A stretch of 64,000 nucleotides of DNA from Heliopora coerulea. Its lineage: Eukaryota; Cnidaria; Anthozoa; Scleralcyonacea; Helioporidae. Positions 24,120 to 33,870 of the stretch are shown here, in pieces. Location of the stretch: positions 645,926-709,925 of the forward strand of contig JASJOG010000170.1 in assembly GCA_030142905.1 (NCBI GenBank), read 5' to 3'. Numbering within the stretch: position 1 is the stretch's first letter; every line of letters starts with the position of its first letter. The position numbers were made by a program, and so were the translations under genes. Under the pieces are notes generated by a model, which ran no database searches, was not told the DNA's origin, and was given only the letters and a program-made list of their open reading frames with translations.

Positions 24120-26690
24120 TCTTTCTATTTTCGTCACCCGAAAGGATTTCCTGGGAAGTGTTTTCGAATTGAAGAGAAAATTGACTTTACGTGCACCATT
24201 TGGCCCTCGGAAGAGAATGAATAACTTAATTAGCAAACAAACTTGACACTCAATCTGTTATTTCCCATTCATTTAGCAGCTGAACTTGGGTATTTGTTGA
24301 AGAAAACAATCTTTTAATTAGGTTTTCGAAAATAAGCCCCTCTGCCCACACTAAATCATAAGCATGGCTGATTCGTATAATCAATCCTTGGCCTGACAGT
24401 TGATTATGAATCTAAATATTTTGTAAAAACTTCAAATTAAACGTTTCGCAATTTTTTTTTCAGGTTTTGTTCACTTGATTTGTTTAACTTGTTCATTCAA
24501 TGAATGATCCCGTGTTGCTAAAAATTAGTGGATCACACATGCCATAATTCTAAACTTATCAATGATATTGACACTAAGCAGTACACAAACCCACGGAAAA
24601 ACAACAAAAAAAATTATATGGATTGCTGGTAATGCCTATCATGATAATCTTCAAAGGAACTAGAAAACTATATAGTACAGACACTGAACATAAAAGTATA
24701 CTGAAAACAAAATCGCAGGGAAAATGAGGTTGATGTTTTCATTCTTGTTGTAACTTCTCAGTATTTTATCTTAGAGATTTGTACATATTCTACCCTTTTT
24801 TGCTTACACTCGCATGACCAATTTTGAGCCTTTCTGAGACAGTCTCATATGTATGGTAGATTTGTTATTCATGATAATATACATAACAAATTCTTCTGAA
24901 AAACGTCCTACAGAGTTATAATGATGATAACGACGAACATCATCGTCATCATATCATGTTGACCTTGCATAAACCTAGACATGATGTTGAATATATCCTG
25001 CGGTCCCAGAAAAAAAGTAACTGAGTGACCAGAAAATATACTTCAGTGCAAATTCCTTGGGGCACAAAGCATCCCAATTGGCTAAAAAATGTCCTGAAAC
25101 CCATGGACAGCCAATCAAATACAACTTTTGAGGTCTGGGAAAAATTTAAAGAAGGTGCGATTGAGAACATTGGTTAGGATTGTGGGCACACTTTCTTTGG
25201 TGAACGGTATTCGTTATTTGCGTGTGTCGCTTGCTGCTTAATATTTTCACGTATATCATTAATGTATAATCTTGTTAAACTTGGAATATATTAGCGCTAG
25301 GATGTTTTCCGAAGAGCCTGAAATTGAAATACACTCACATGCGAATTAACTTCACATTGAACTCAAAACCGTATCGTTACAGACACTAATAGGATACCTT
25401 TAACTCTAACGAGTCCCATGATTTGTGTTACCGGTTAGACTCCTCACGCACCGTATAATTTTAGTAAAAACATCGTAACCAAACAAAATTTTAAAGACGA
25501 GAAATAGAAACGGAAATGTTTTCCAGTTCCAGAGTGCATAATGGACCCACTTCAGTTTGAAAAAACAGACAGCATATACGCTCTTCAGTAGATTGACAAC
25601 GCTAAACAAGAGAAAAAATCTACATCAAGTACCGTGAGGAAAGCAATAAAATGATAAAATTGCGTATTAGAATAAATTATTTATTCTTTGAGTAAGTCTT
25701 CATGCAATCTTAAAAGTCGGTGACCTGTTTGCAGCCACGTTGGTGATCATGAACTCAGTTCAAATTTCTCAAAATACTGGGCTCAGTATATACTGTATGA
25801 GACATTGTCGCCGGCCGAATCGGCCACTATATGTAAAATGATCGTAAAAGCAAATTGTGAATTACGGCGTATGCGCTGCAGATTTTTATGCTTGAGAAAT
25901 GCTAGGCAGTTCAATCTATATCCACTTTAATTCACAGTTTACAAAAAGTATCCATATAATTAACATCGCATGAATTACAGTAGAGCAAAGGTGTTCATGC
26001 ACTGTTTAACGGAAAATTATCAGAGCCAAGTCACCGTAATCTCAGTTCATGCTAAATGTCTAAGTGAATGGTTTTATTGCAATAATTCATGAAGTGATTC
26101 ATTAGCCACTATGCTGGAGGAAAAAGAACGTAAAGATAATCGAAGACTTTATGTTTGGAATGTTCCCTTGAGTAGTTTGCTATCCAGTATTTCGGATTTT
26201 GTATCATGTAACAAATTATTGCCAAAGAGTTATTCGAGAGAGAATGTAAATGGCCATATGAAAGCGTGCTAAGAAACACGTTTATATTCAAACTGGGCAC
26301 GCGCGTGTAGGCCATAATTCTAAGATTTGAACGTCCGCGTTCACAAATTTTACAAAGTCTTTTCATTGACTCAATCTTTAAGGCTTTCAAAATAAAGCTT
26401 CTAAAATAATAACTATAGGGCTTTCAAAGGACTTGCACTCATGGGAATTTGACATGTAAGTACATCTGTAAAGATCAACTCAAGTGGACGCGGAATAACT
26501 TGTCGATTGTTGTATAGTTTATCAAGTATTTCTCTAAACTAAACCAAAGTTATGTAAAAATCAGATGAGGTCTGTCTGAGATCTACTTGCGAACAGAATT
26601 ATCAATTATATGGGATATCGGCGATAAGATTTCCTCCGAACAGTTTTTACTGCTTCTCCCAACCAATTTTCTGAATACCTATTCACTGCA
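24120..26690. other. Intergenic stretch, nothing recognised
   Basis: Between gene A's promoter and the palindromic cluster no exon or delimited repeat was identified. Open frames are short and show no recognisable domains. Confidence 0.4.
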
Positions 26691-26772
26691 AAAAATAAAA
26701 TTATTTTAAGAAAACAACTCTTGTTTTAAGACCATATTTCTTAAATTAAGAAATGTTATTTTGTCCCGTAGA

Positions 26773-26876
26773 CAGGATAATTTTCCTTAATAAGCTATCT
26801 TGATAAGAAAAAAAAATTCTTAAAAGGATAATTTTCCTTAATAAGCTATCTTGATAAGAAAAAAAATTCTTAAAAG
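26773..26876. repeat. Tandem duplication of a unit of about 52 bp
   Basis: AGGATAATTTTCCTTAATAA...TTCTTAAA occurs twice in direct succession, the copies differing by one A in a homopolymer. It sits in a wider TTCTTAA/TTAAGAA-rich region (26690-27010). Confidence 0.8.
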
Positions 26877-27218
26877 CTACATTTTCTTGAATTAAGAAAA
26901 TATATCTAGACTAGACAAGAAAAATATTCTTGAATCAAGAATGTTTTCTTAAATTTCTTGAAAGGAGAAAAAAATCCACTCATGGCTTTTCGTCTCAAGA
27001 ATTTATTCCTTATAGCTGGGAATTTAATCTTAAAACTAATAAAAATATCTACCTAAGATTTTAATTATTTGCAGAGTTAATTACCATAATCTAGCATTAT
27101 ATGTGATATGGCCAAAGCTTGATCTTTACTTATAATCACAAAAAATAAATTATACCAGGAAAAAAAAACGTACTGGCATTACGCTAAACCTATTCCAGAT
27201 TCATCCTCAGGGTATTAT

Positions 27219-27463
27219 GAAACGAAAACTTCACAATTAACCTACACTGCTAAAGTCAACTGAGAAAGTTGACTTGAGCGGGATTTCAACTCGCACTTTC
27301 GGGTTACCGGTCCACCGCTCTACCTGTTGAGCTACCAGCAGACTCGACAGCCCAACAGGTGGAGCGGCAGACCGCTATCCCGAAGGTGCGAGTTCAAATC
27401 CCGCTCGAATCAAATTTTTCAGTTGACTTCGGCAGTGTAGGTTAATTGTGAAGTTTTTGTTTC
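27219..27463. repeat. Palindromic element of two inverted tRNA-like sequences
   Basis: Arms of about 111 bp (27219-27329 and 27353-27463) with a 23-base spacer. The minus-strand arm reads as a tRNA-like sequence with box A (TAGCTCAACAGGTAGAGC) and a B-box-like GCGAGTTGAAATCCCGC. The plus-strand arm carries the matching CCAACAGGTGGAGCGG and GCGAGTTCAAATCCCGC. Arms share flanks GAAACGAAAACTTCACAATTAACC and inverse. This is the same architecture as 4325-4624 but from a different tRNA ancestor. Confidence 0.75.
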
Positions 27464-27554
27464 GCTAAATCACTTCATTAAGTTCAATGTCAAAACGTAG
27501 ACAAGGTGTTAAACCTTCTTCCGCAAGAAAGCGATATGAATAAGTGCTTTTGGT

Positions 27555-28080
27555 TGTGTGAGAAGCAACATATGTTACACTGCTTACGGATCCTTGGAGG
27601 TATTGTAAAGTTATAAGAAATAAGAGACATTAAGTTGACAACTGATATGGCTTAAAAAAACTTTTTTAAACACTGTTACACATTTGCATTTTTCGCACTA
27701 CATAGTATGGATCTTGCACCTGAAATTTTTCGAGCTACTATTATTTGCCTAGCCTTGGGTCCTACGTTTCACCGTGCAAGCGCCTTAGCAGTCGTAGTTA
27801 GTGCTGAGGGATGTACAATCGAGTCCAACTTCATTTAATGCCGTGTGTAGCAGAACATTTTGCATGACAAGTTCAAGTAGTTGTATCATTCAGACTTGAA
27901 CACCGTTCAACAGCTTCGGCCACAACAAGGATGGAAAAAATGGTTGCATTCAAGAAACTTAGCTTTAAGCTGAAATGTTTGTTTGCAAATAAACACAACA
28001 GATTTTTGAACCGATTTCGTTTTAGTCGTCGTTGTATTCTATCTGAGTTGTACGACGAGCGGCATCTGAACGTTCACTCC
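27555..28080. repeat. Diverged duplicated segment (partner at 2845-3430)
   Basis: Colinear partner of 2845-3430. It contains an open frame of 102 codons from 27931, rich in K/F/R. No domain is recognised and the frame is not kept in the partner, so coding is not supported. Confidence 0.5.
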
Positions 28081-28578
28081 AAAATATACAGTTATGGTTC
28101 CCATGGGTACCGATGTAGCTCAAATAGGCACACTTTGCTCATTAATGAAAAGAAAACAAAGCAAAACAAAAAAAACCCCTTTTTTCATCGATTCTTCTCC
28201 TCAGATTTTCTATTTCATATTGTTAAAAACATATATTAGTCTCCGCAGTTTAGTTTAAAAAAAACAAAACAAAACAAAAAGGAACCCAAAAAACGTAGCT
28301 ATTACCATGCACAAGCAATTTATTTTCTCAAAGTTTGTTAATAAATCAAGGACTAAAAGTATGGAAAACCAAGAAAAACGCAGTGCAGACTTTCCATGTT
28401 GTTCTGTCGCTGAGAAAAACACAACTTACATTTACATATATACATACATACACACACACAGACACACTGATTCCAAAGTTCATACAATACAATCAGTTTC
28501 TATATTGACTTTATGTAGAGTGCTCAATATCTTGTAAGATAGAGCAGATATATGAAATGAATAAGCTTAAAATTCTGG

Positions 28579-28624
28579 GTTGTTACTCAGAGTTTCACGT
28601 CTCTTTGGACGATCATCAGACAAC
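28579..28624 (-). ncRNA. Hammerhead ribozyme-like motif, left arm (minus)
   Basis: On the minus strand: stem I GTTGT, CTGATGA, stem II CGTC/GACG with loop CAAAGA, GAAAC, loop TCTGA, GTA, then stem I partner ACAAC. It differs from the right-arm motif by one base in the small stem III loop. Predicted cleavage is 3' of GTA. Confidence 0.65.
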
Positions 28625-28625
28625 A

Positions 28626-28671
28626 GTTGTCTGATGATCGTCCAAAGAGACGTGAAACTCCGAGTAACAAC
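28626..28671 (+). ncRNA. Hammerhead ribozyme-like motif, right arm (plus)
   Basis: Stem I GTTGT (28626-28630), CTGATGA (28631-28637), stem II CGTC/GACG (28639-28642, 28649-28652), GAAA (28654-28657), a two-pair stem III (A-T, C-G; loop TCCGA), GTA (28664-28666), stem I partner ACAAC (28667-28671). All invariant core positions of a type I hammerhead are present. Short stem III is typical of retroelement hammerheads, which tend to work as dimers. Confidence 0.68.
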
Positions 28672-29408
28672 CCAGAATTTTAAGCTTATTCATTTCATTT
28701 TATATATATATATGCTTTATTTAGAGATTGGTTTTATCGGCTTCCTTCACATCGGAAAACCAAAAAATCGATTCAAAATTTGTCGATTTGATTGATGCTT
28801 CGCATTGAACAAGAATTCAGATTCAACGCGAATAGCGCTGTGTTGAATCACAGGTAGGATCATTCGGAAGTCAGATTAATATTAGTTTTGAATATAAGGG
28901 TCAAAGCAGCTCGCGGTTTAGTTGGCTAATGATGGGGCGGACCTCTGCGAACCTTCTGCTTGACAAGATGGAGATTTCGTGTTGACATGTCAACAAAAAT
29001 GGAAATTCTCAGTAGTTTGAAGGTGAAAGATGTAGAGGAAAACCTCAAAGTTTGGATGGATGTTACCTCATTTCTTGAAACCGTGCAAGAACTCCTCAAG
29101 TATCCTGTTTTCTTCCGGTCCCACAAAGACAAAAAATGATGCTTCCTCAACTCTAGATCCTTCAACAAAGAAGGTTGAGTTGAGCCTTGGAGTGCTGACC
29201 AGTTTTCGCTTCCTAAATTTACTTTATAAAGTAAACACATCAACATATGTTATTTCTTAATTCTCTTTTGATTGGTAATGAAATATTATCTTGGCTATCG
29301 ATTTTCCGGGCGGAAACCGTTATCGTAAAACAAAGATTAATGCCAAGCTGAGGATTTTTAAGTGCAAACCCATGATTAAGGACAATTTGAGAACATTTTA
29401 AAACATAT

Positions 29409-29450
29409 TTACTAACGTTTCGTTGCCGACGTGCAACGTCCTCAGAGTAA
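29409..29450 (-). ncRNA. Hammerhead-like motif, CTGAGGA variant (minus)
   Basis: On the minus strand: TTACT, CTGAGGA, stem II GTTGC/GCAAC (loop ACGTCG), GAAAC, GTT, AGTAA. Stem I is TTACT/AGTAA, a different sequence from the otherwise similar motifs at 31440 and 33520. The core has G for the usual T (CTGAGGA), which may weaken activity. Confidence 0.55.
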
Positions 29451-29774
29451 GGTTGCAGGTGTCAACATGTATGAGTTCAAATTACATATTGAATAATTAA
29501 TTAAACGGCGAACCAACAGAAAAGGCGACAAGATGGAAGGTGTTAACAGACATCCAGTAGAGAGACAAATCAGAATAAAGAGAGAGAGACTGAAGATATG
29601 TTTTCATTGGTAATGTAGGATTTTACGATTGGTAATGAATTAAAGAGGAAGTTCGGTTATGTCGGTTTCTTCGTGACAGTTTTCGGTTTCGGTGTTTTTC
29701 GAAAACCACCCCACCTTTTATGTCATTCTGACGAAGGGCTTGATCCTTATAATGTCAAAAAGTTTAACTGTTCC

Positions 29775-29776
<2 letters not shown>

Positions 29777-29823
<47 letters not shown>
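29777..29823. repeat. (TA)n microsatellite
   Basis: About 45 bases of uninterrupted TA. It follows a decayed CTGACGAAGGG... motif resembling a Penelope-type terminus. Confidence 0.95.
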
Positions 29824-29824
<1 letters not shown>

Positions 29825-30137
29825 ACAACGGAGCAAGAAGATGCAATCTCGGTCTAGAGGAAAAACTCCAAATCATGAAAGCTGACAAGAAGACTTAATT
29901 AAACAAAAGATCAGAAATATTTACGAAGTGCCGCCACCAAACGCAATGCTGTATAAAATACATCAACCGGAAGGAGAAAATCTGTCACCCACTAATTTTT
30001 ATGAGTCATGCCGTTAGCGAATTTGCGCACGCTCACTAGTCTCTAGTTAGAGCACTTTGGCATGGCTTAGATGTACCACAAGTGTGGAACATTTGAGTTG
30101 CCTATATAATGTAGGCTTCTCCATCCTGCTCGTCAGC

Positions 30138-30183
30138 ACTACACTGATGAGGCCCAGTAGACCGAAACGGTTCGGTCTGTAGT
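30138..30183 (+). ncRNA. Hammerhead ribozyme-like motif (Penelope-type)
   Basis: Stem I ACTACA (30138-30143) pairs with TGTAGT (30178-30183). CTGATGA is at 30144-30150. Stem II is GGCC/GACC with one C-A mismatch (loop CAGTA). GAAA is at 30164-30167. Stem III has two pairs (A-T, C-G) around GGTTCG, and the cleavage triplet GTC is at 30175-30177. This fits the minimal hammerheads described in Penelope-like elements. It is followed directly by ATAAATATA and (TA)n. Confidence 0.68.
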
Positions 30184-30253
30184 TATAAATATAAATATAT
30201 ATATATGATGGACCCTACCGTCGATTTCGACGTTTGAGAATCCAACAACTTAT

Positions 30254-31420
30254 TCAGTTTGGGTGTTTATGCCGTGTATGACATTTCAGTCCAGCCAAGG
30301 ACTTGCAAACAAGTCCGCAGATGGTGCAAGAATGAGGATTACGGGACAGTGTTGCTGGCACATTTGCTGACGCTTTTGTCCTTACTCTTGCCTCCGGTGA
30401 CCGGTTTATACGGTTAGTTTCAAAGATTTTGATCCCGTTATGGCACATAGATCTCCATTCTTTTCGTTCTAAAGCCACTTGTTCAAACGTTTTATGCCGT
30501 GTGTTGACTGCTGAAAGATTACTCTTCAGCTTGTCTTGATACTTGAGCCATGGCCGTCCAACATTTCTGCGTCCGCTATCAAGCTGGCTACATATTAGGA
30601 CCTTAGGTATTCTCTCGTCACTCATTCGTACGACGTGACCAGTCCAGCGTAGCTGTGACTGTATGAGAAAGGTCTCTATGCCACCAACTTTGCACTTCTC
30701 GGGAAGGTCGGCATTAGATATCTTGTCTTCAAGGGTGTAACCACAGATCGTCCGAAGATGACCTTTGTAAAAGACATCGAGCTGGTTGATATGCGACCTA
30801 TATGGTGTCCACGATTCTGAGCCATACAAAAGCGTTGTCAAGACGACAGCTTTATAGACCTGTATTTTGGTGTCTAGTTTAATTCCCCTCTCGTTCCAAA
30901 GACGATGACGAAGTTTGCCGAATGCACTCGTAGCTTTATCTCATCATGAAGGGATCCATCTGAGTTCACCTTACTGCCGAGGTATGTGAAAGATTTCACA
31001 TACTTTACGTTTTTCCCATCAACCTGTATGGGAGTTTCTGGGAATCGGTGAGCTGGTGGTTTTTGCTTGATACCTCGAATTTGCTTTGGAGTACGGCATG
31101 GCTGGTGTATTACCTCCGTTTTCTTTATGCTTATGGTTAGGCCAAAGGCTTTACATGCAACAGAAAAACGATTTACAATTTCCCGGGTTTCCTCTAAAGA
31201 TGTTGCTACGAGTGCAGCGTCGTCTGCAGAGTAGATCGCGAATGATGCTAGTCCGCAGAAGCGTCTTGGCTTTATAGCGTTGATGGATAAAGAAGTCGCC
31301 ACTAGTTCGAAATTGGAACTTAACACCAGAATCTACATCTCCAAAGGCAGAGGTACTAGGCGGGAATCGCAGACGGAGAAGAAATAATAAAGCCCAGCAA
31401 AAAACACGCGAAATAGGCAT
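30254..31420 (-). pseudogene. Non-LTR retrotransposon reverse transcriptase remnant
   Basis: Minus-strand frames in order: 31420-31151 (CFPPST..FGDVDSGVKFQF-like RT palm), 31326-30874 with the catalytic YADD-type motif degraded to YSADDAALVATSLEE and FTYLGSKVNSDGSLHDEI, and 30841-30254 with YGSESWTPYRSHINQLD and QLRWTGHVVRM. A C-terminal C2H2 finger follows (CTICGLVCKSLAGLKCHTRH). The domain is split over shifted frames and truncated at the 5' side by the adjoining Penelope-like inverted repeat, so it is dead. The clade (RTE/I-like) is uncertain. Confidence 0.8.
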
Positions 31421-31439
31421 ATTAAAGGTTTAAAATGTA

Positions 31440-31480
31440 ATTCTAACGTTTCGTTGCTGCACGCAACATCCTCAGAGAAT
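31440..31480 (-). ncRNA. Hammerhead-like motif at left PLE end (minus)
   Basis: On the minus strand: ATTCT, CTGAGGA, stem II GTTGC/GCAAC, GAAAC, GTT, AGAAT. Stem I is ATTCT/AGAAT. Mirror copy of 33520-33560. Core is CTGAGGA rather than CTGATGA. Confidence 0.55.
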
Positions 31481-31627
31481 GAATGAATGACTTATATTAC
31501 AAGGTGATGATATATAATGGTATGTTACATGATATGTAAACGAGATATTGGCGTAAGAACGGAAGTGGGAAGGGGACAAGGAAACAGCAGACTAAAATGT
31601 AATGGAAGGGTCGAGAGACGAAAGGTC

Positions 31628-32572
31628 TTAAAATAAAGAAAGTGGAAAAGAGCCCATGTTGGCATTAAGCGATGGATTTAGTTTGCGGATAAGTAGACTT
31701 TCTCTGACGAGAAGTTCAGAGTTGAAAGAAGAAGAAGACAAGATAGTGAAGTCATCAGGCGAGACAGGGTGTCCAGTGTCACAATGATGTGACAGGATGC
31801 TAGTCGGAGGAAGATTGACTCGTTTTTTGCCAGTAAGGGCAGAAATGCCCAAGTGCTTTGAGATTCGTGTGTGGAGAAGTCGACTCGTCTGGCCGACATA
31901 GAACGAACTACAATGTTGACACTTAAAACGGTAAACGACACGAGATCTCAAAGCCTTGGGAATCCTGTCCTTAAAGACAAAAAAGTAAGACAATCGGAGG
32001 GAGGGGCGGAAAACAAAGTGAAGGTTAATGTGAGGGAAAGCACTGGAGCATAACTTCCGAATCTGAGTGCGAATTTGGAGGCAATGTTGACCAGTGTAGG
32101 GAAGGCAAAAGTAAACGATTTTCTTGGGGGCGAGGGAAACTTTGGGGGAGGGTGAGAAAATCTTATCAAGAAACCGGCGAATGCATGTGTCTATGAATGA
32201 ATTAGGATAACCATTAAGTGAAAGCGTTTTCTTAAGATTTTGAAGATGCGAGTCAAAAATAAAATAGGAGGAGCAAATACTAAAATAGCGATTAAGAAGG
32301 GAAGATATTAATCCTGTTTTGTAAACAGAAGGAATAAAACTATTCTAGCTAGTGTATAAGCCAGTAAAAGTGGGTTTATGAAAAACTGAAGTAGAGAAAG
32401 AGCCATTGGATCGTGTTATAAGAACATCAAGGAAGGGTAAACAGTTGTTGACTTCAGTTTCAACAGTTGTTAAACAGTTGTTGACTTCAGTTTCAATGTG
32501 AACGTGAAATTGACTATTTAAATAACTGAGAAAAGGTGCAATATGATCGGGGGAGCAAAAAGCAAAAAGCAA
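31628..32572 (-). pseudogene. PLE RT/GIY-YIG coding remnant, minus arm
   Basis: Frames on the minus strand: 32572-32345 is an RT segment (NNCLPFLDVLITRSNGSF, HKPTFTGLYTS, typical of PLE RT), and 31993-31628 is the GIY-YIG endonuclease (VVYRFKCQHC SSFYVGQTSR ... HLGISALTG). The RT segment contains an internal tandem duplication (about 32 bases around 32445-32495) and the frames are not continuous, so the gene is broken. Confidence 0.75.
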
Positions 32573-32607
32573 TCATCGACATATCTACAGTAATAAACAG
32601 GCTTTAA

Positions 32608-33372
32608 ATGAGTGGGACAGTTAGAGAGCCAAGAGCGTTCATGCCAGGAAAGAAAAATATTTTACAAAAATATTTTTACAAAACAGGATTAATATCTTCC
32701 CTTCTTAATCGCTATTTTAGTATTTGCTCCTCCTATTTTATTTTTGACTCGCATCTTCAAAATCTTAAGAAAACGCTTTCACTTAATGGTTATCCTAATT
32801 CATTCATAGACACATGCATTCGCCGGTTTCTTGATAAGATTTTCTCACCCTCCCCCAAAGTTTCCCTCGCCCCCAAGAAAATCGTTTACTTTTGCCTTCC
32901 CTACACTGGTCAACATTGCCTCCAAATTCGCACTCAGATTCGGAAGTTATGCTCCAGTGCTTTCCCTCACATTAACCTTCACTTTGTTTTCCGCCCCTCC
33001 CTCCGATTGTCTTACTTTTTTGTCTTTAAGGACAGGATTCCCAAGGCTTTGAGATCTCGTGTCGTTTACCGTTTTAAGTGTCAACAGTGTAGTTCGTTCT
33101 ATGTCGGCCAGACGAGTCGACTTCTCCACACACGAATCTCAAAGCACTTGGGCATTTCTGCCCTTACTGGCAAAAAACGAGTCAATCTTCCTCCGACTAG
33201 CATCCTGTCACATCATTGTGACACTGGACACCCTGTCTCGCCTGATGACTTCACTATCTTGTCTTCTTCTTCTTTCAACTCTGAACTTCTCGTCAGAGAA
33301 AGTCTACTTATCCGCAAACTAAATCCATCGCTTAATGCCAACATGGGCTCTTTTCCACTTTCTTTATTTTAA
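32608..33372 (+). pseudogene. PLE RT-tail and GIY-YIG endonuclease, plus arm (254 aa)
   Basis: The single open frame reads from within the RT C-terminal region (LNRYFSICSSYFIFDSHLQN, RRFLDKIF) through the linker to the GIY-YIG nuclease (RVVYRFKCQQCSS, FYVGQTSRLLHTR, SHHCDTGHPVSPDD, ESLLIRKLNPSLN). The catalytic RT palm is missing, so this is a 5'-truncated copy. In PLEs the GIY-YIG domain nicks target DNA for target-primed reverse transcription. The 5' 20 or so codons derive from the inter-arm spacer. Confidence 0.78.
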
Positions 33373-33519
33373 GACCTTTCGTCTCTCGACCCTTCCATTA
33401 CATCTTAGTCTGCTGTTTCCTTGTCCCCTTCCCACTTCCGCTCCTACGCCAATATCTCGTTTACATATCATGTAACATACCATTATATATCATCACCTTG
33501 TAATATAAGTCATTCATTC

Positions 33520-33560
33520 ATTCTCTGAGGATGTTGCGTGCAGCAACGAAACGTTAGAAT
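33520..33560 (+). ncRNA. Hammerhead-like motif at right PLE end
   Basis: ATTCT (33520-33524), CTGAGGA (33525-33531), stem II GTTGC/GCAAC (33533-33537, 33543-33547), GAAAC (33548-33552), GTT, AGAAT (33556-33560). Lies about 150 bp after the stop of the endonuclease frame. Confidence 0.55.
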
Positions 33561-33626
33561 TACATTTTAAACCTTTAATATGCCTATTTTGCGTGTTTTT
33601 TGCTGGGCTTTATTATTTCTTCTCTC

Positions 33627-33870
33627 TTACGCTCATATTGGGTCGGGTCTGCCCGCAACTTTGATACCATATCATCGAAGAATTCGCGATATCTTTTCAG
33701 ACGTATCTTTGGTGTGAGCGAATGTCGCGATTCTCGTTTCGCCCGCCTCTCCCTCGTTTGCTTCTGGCTTAAAAGGATTGGGTGGTGCAGTGAGCTGTTT
33801 CTCGACGAATGCTTCACTGTAGTGTTTTTCCTGAACATCTGTATTAAGTGGTAAAGTTCTTCATCAAAGA
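33627..33870 (-). pseudogene. Fragment of second PLE-type ORF (partner at 11390-11612)
   Basis: On the minus strand this encodes HLIQMFRKNTTVKHSS and RLKRYREFFDDMVSKL, almost the same as the frame at 11655-11317. The GIY-YIG start present in the partner is replaced here by the PLE inverted-repeat edge. A truncated relic. Confidence 0.65.

Larger units (their letters stand above)
28552..28698. repeat. 147-bp near-perfect palindrome containing two hammerhead motifs
   Basis: Arms 28552-28624 and 28626-28698 (73 bp each, one-base centre) are almost exactly complementary. Each arm, read from the centre outward, contains a complete hammerhead-like core (entered separately). (TA)n lies just beyond the right arm. 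Confidence 0.9.
31376..33624. mobile_element. Head-to-head Penelope-like element (PLE) inverted repeat
   Basis: Two arms of equal length (948 bp; 31376-32323 and 32677-33624) are nearly identical in inverse orientation around 353 bp. Both arms encode the end of an RT plus a GIY-YIG endonuclease, pointing outward. Each outer end carries a hammerhead-like motif. The centre holds extra RT sequence in minus orientation. The arms also share their outermost 30 or so bases (from GAGAAGAAATAATAAAGCCC). Confidence 0.85.

Noticed and set aside
28430..28470. Possible CRISPR-like or satellite array near ACATACATACACACAC
   Set aside because: A simple dinucleotide/tetranucleotide repeat in a eukaryotic genome; no spacer structure anywhere in the window.
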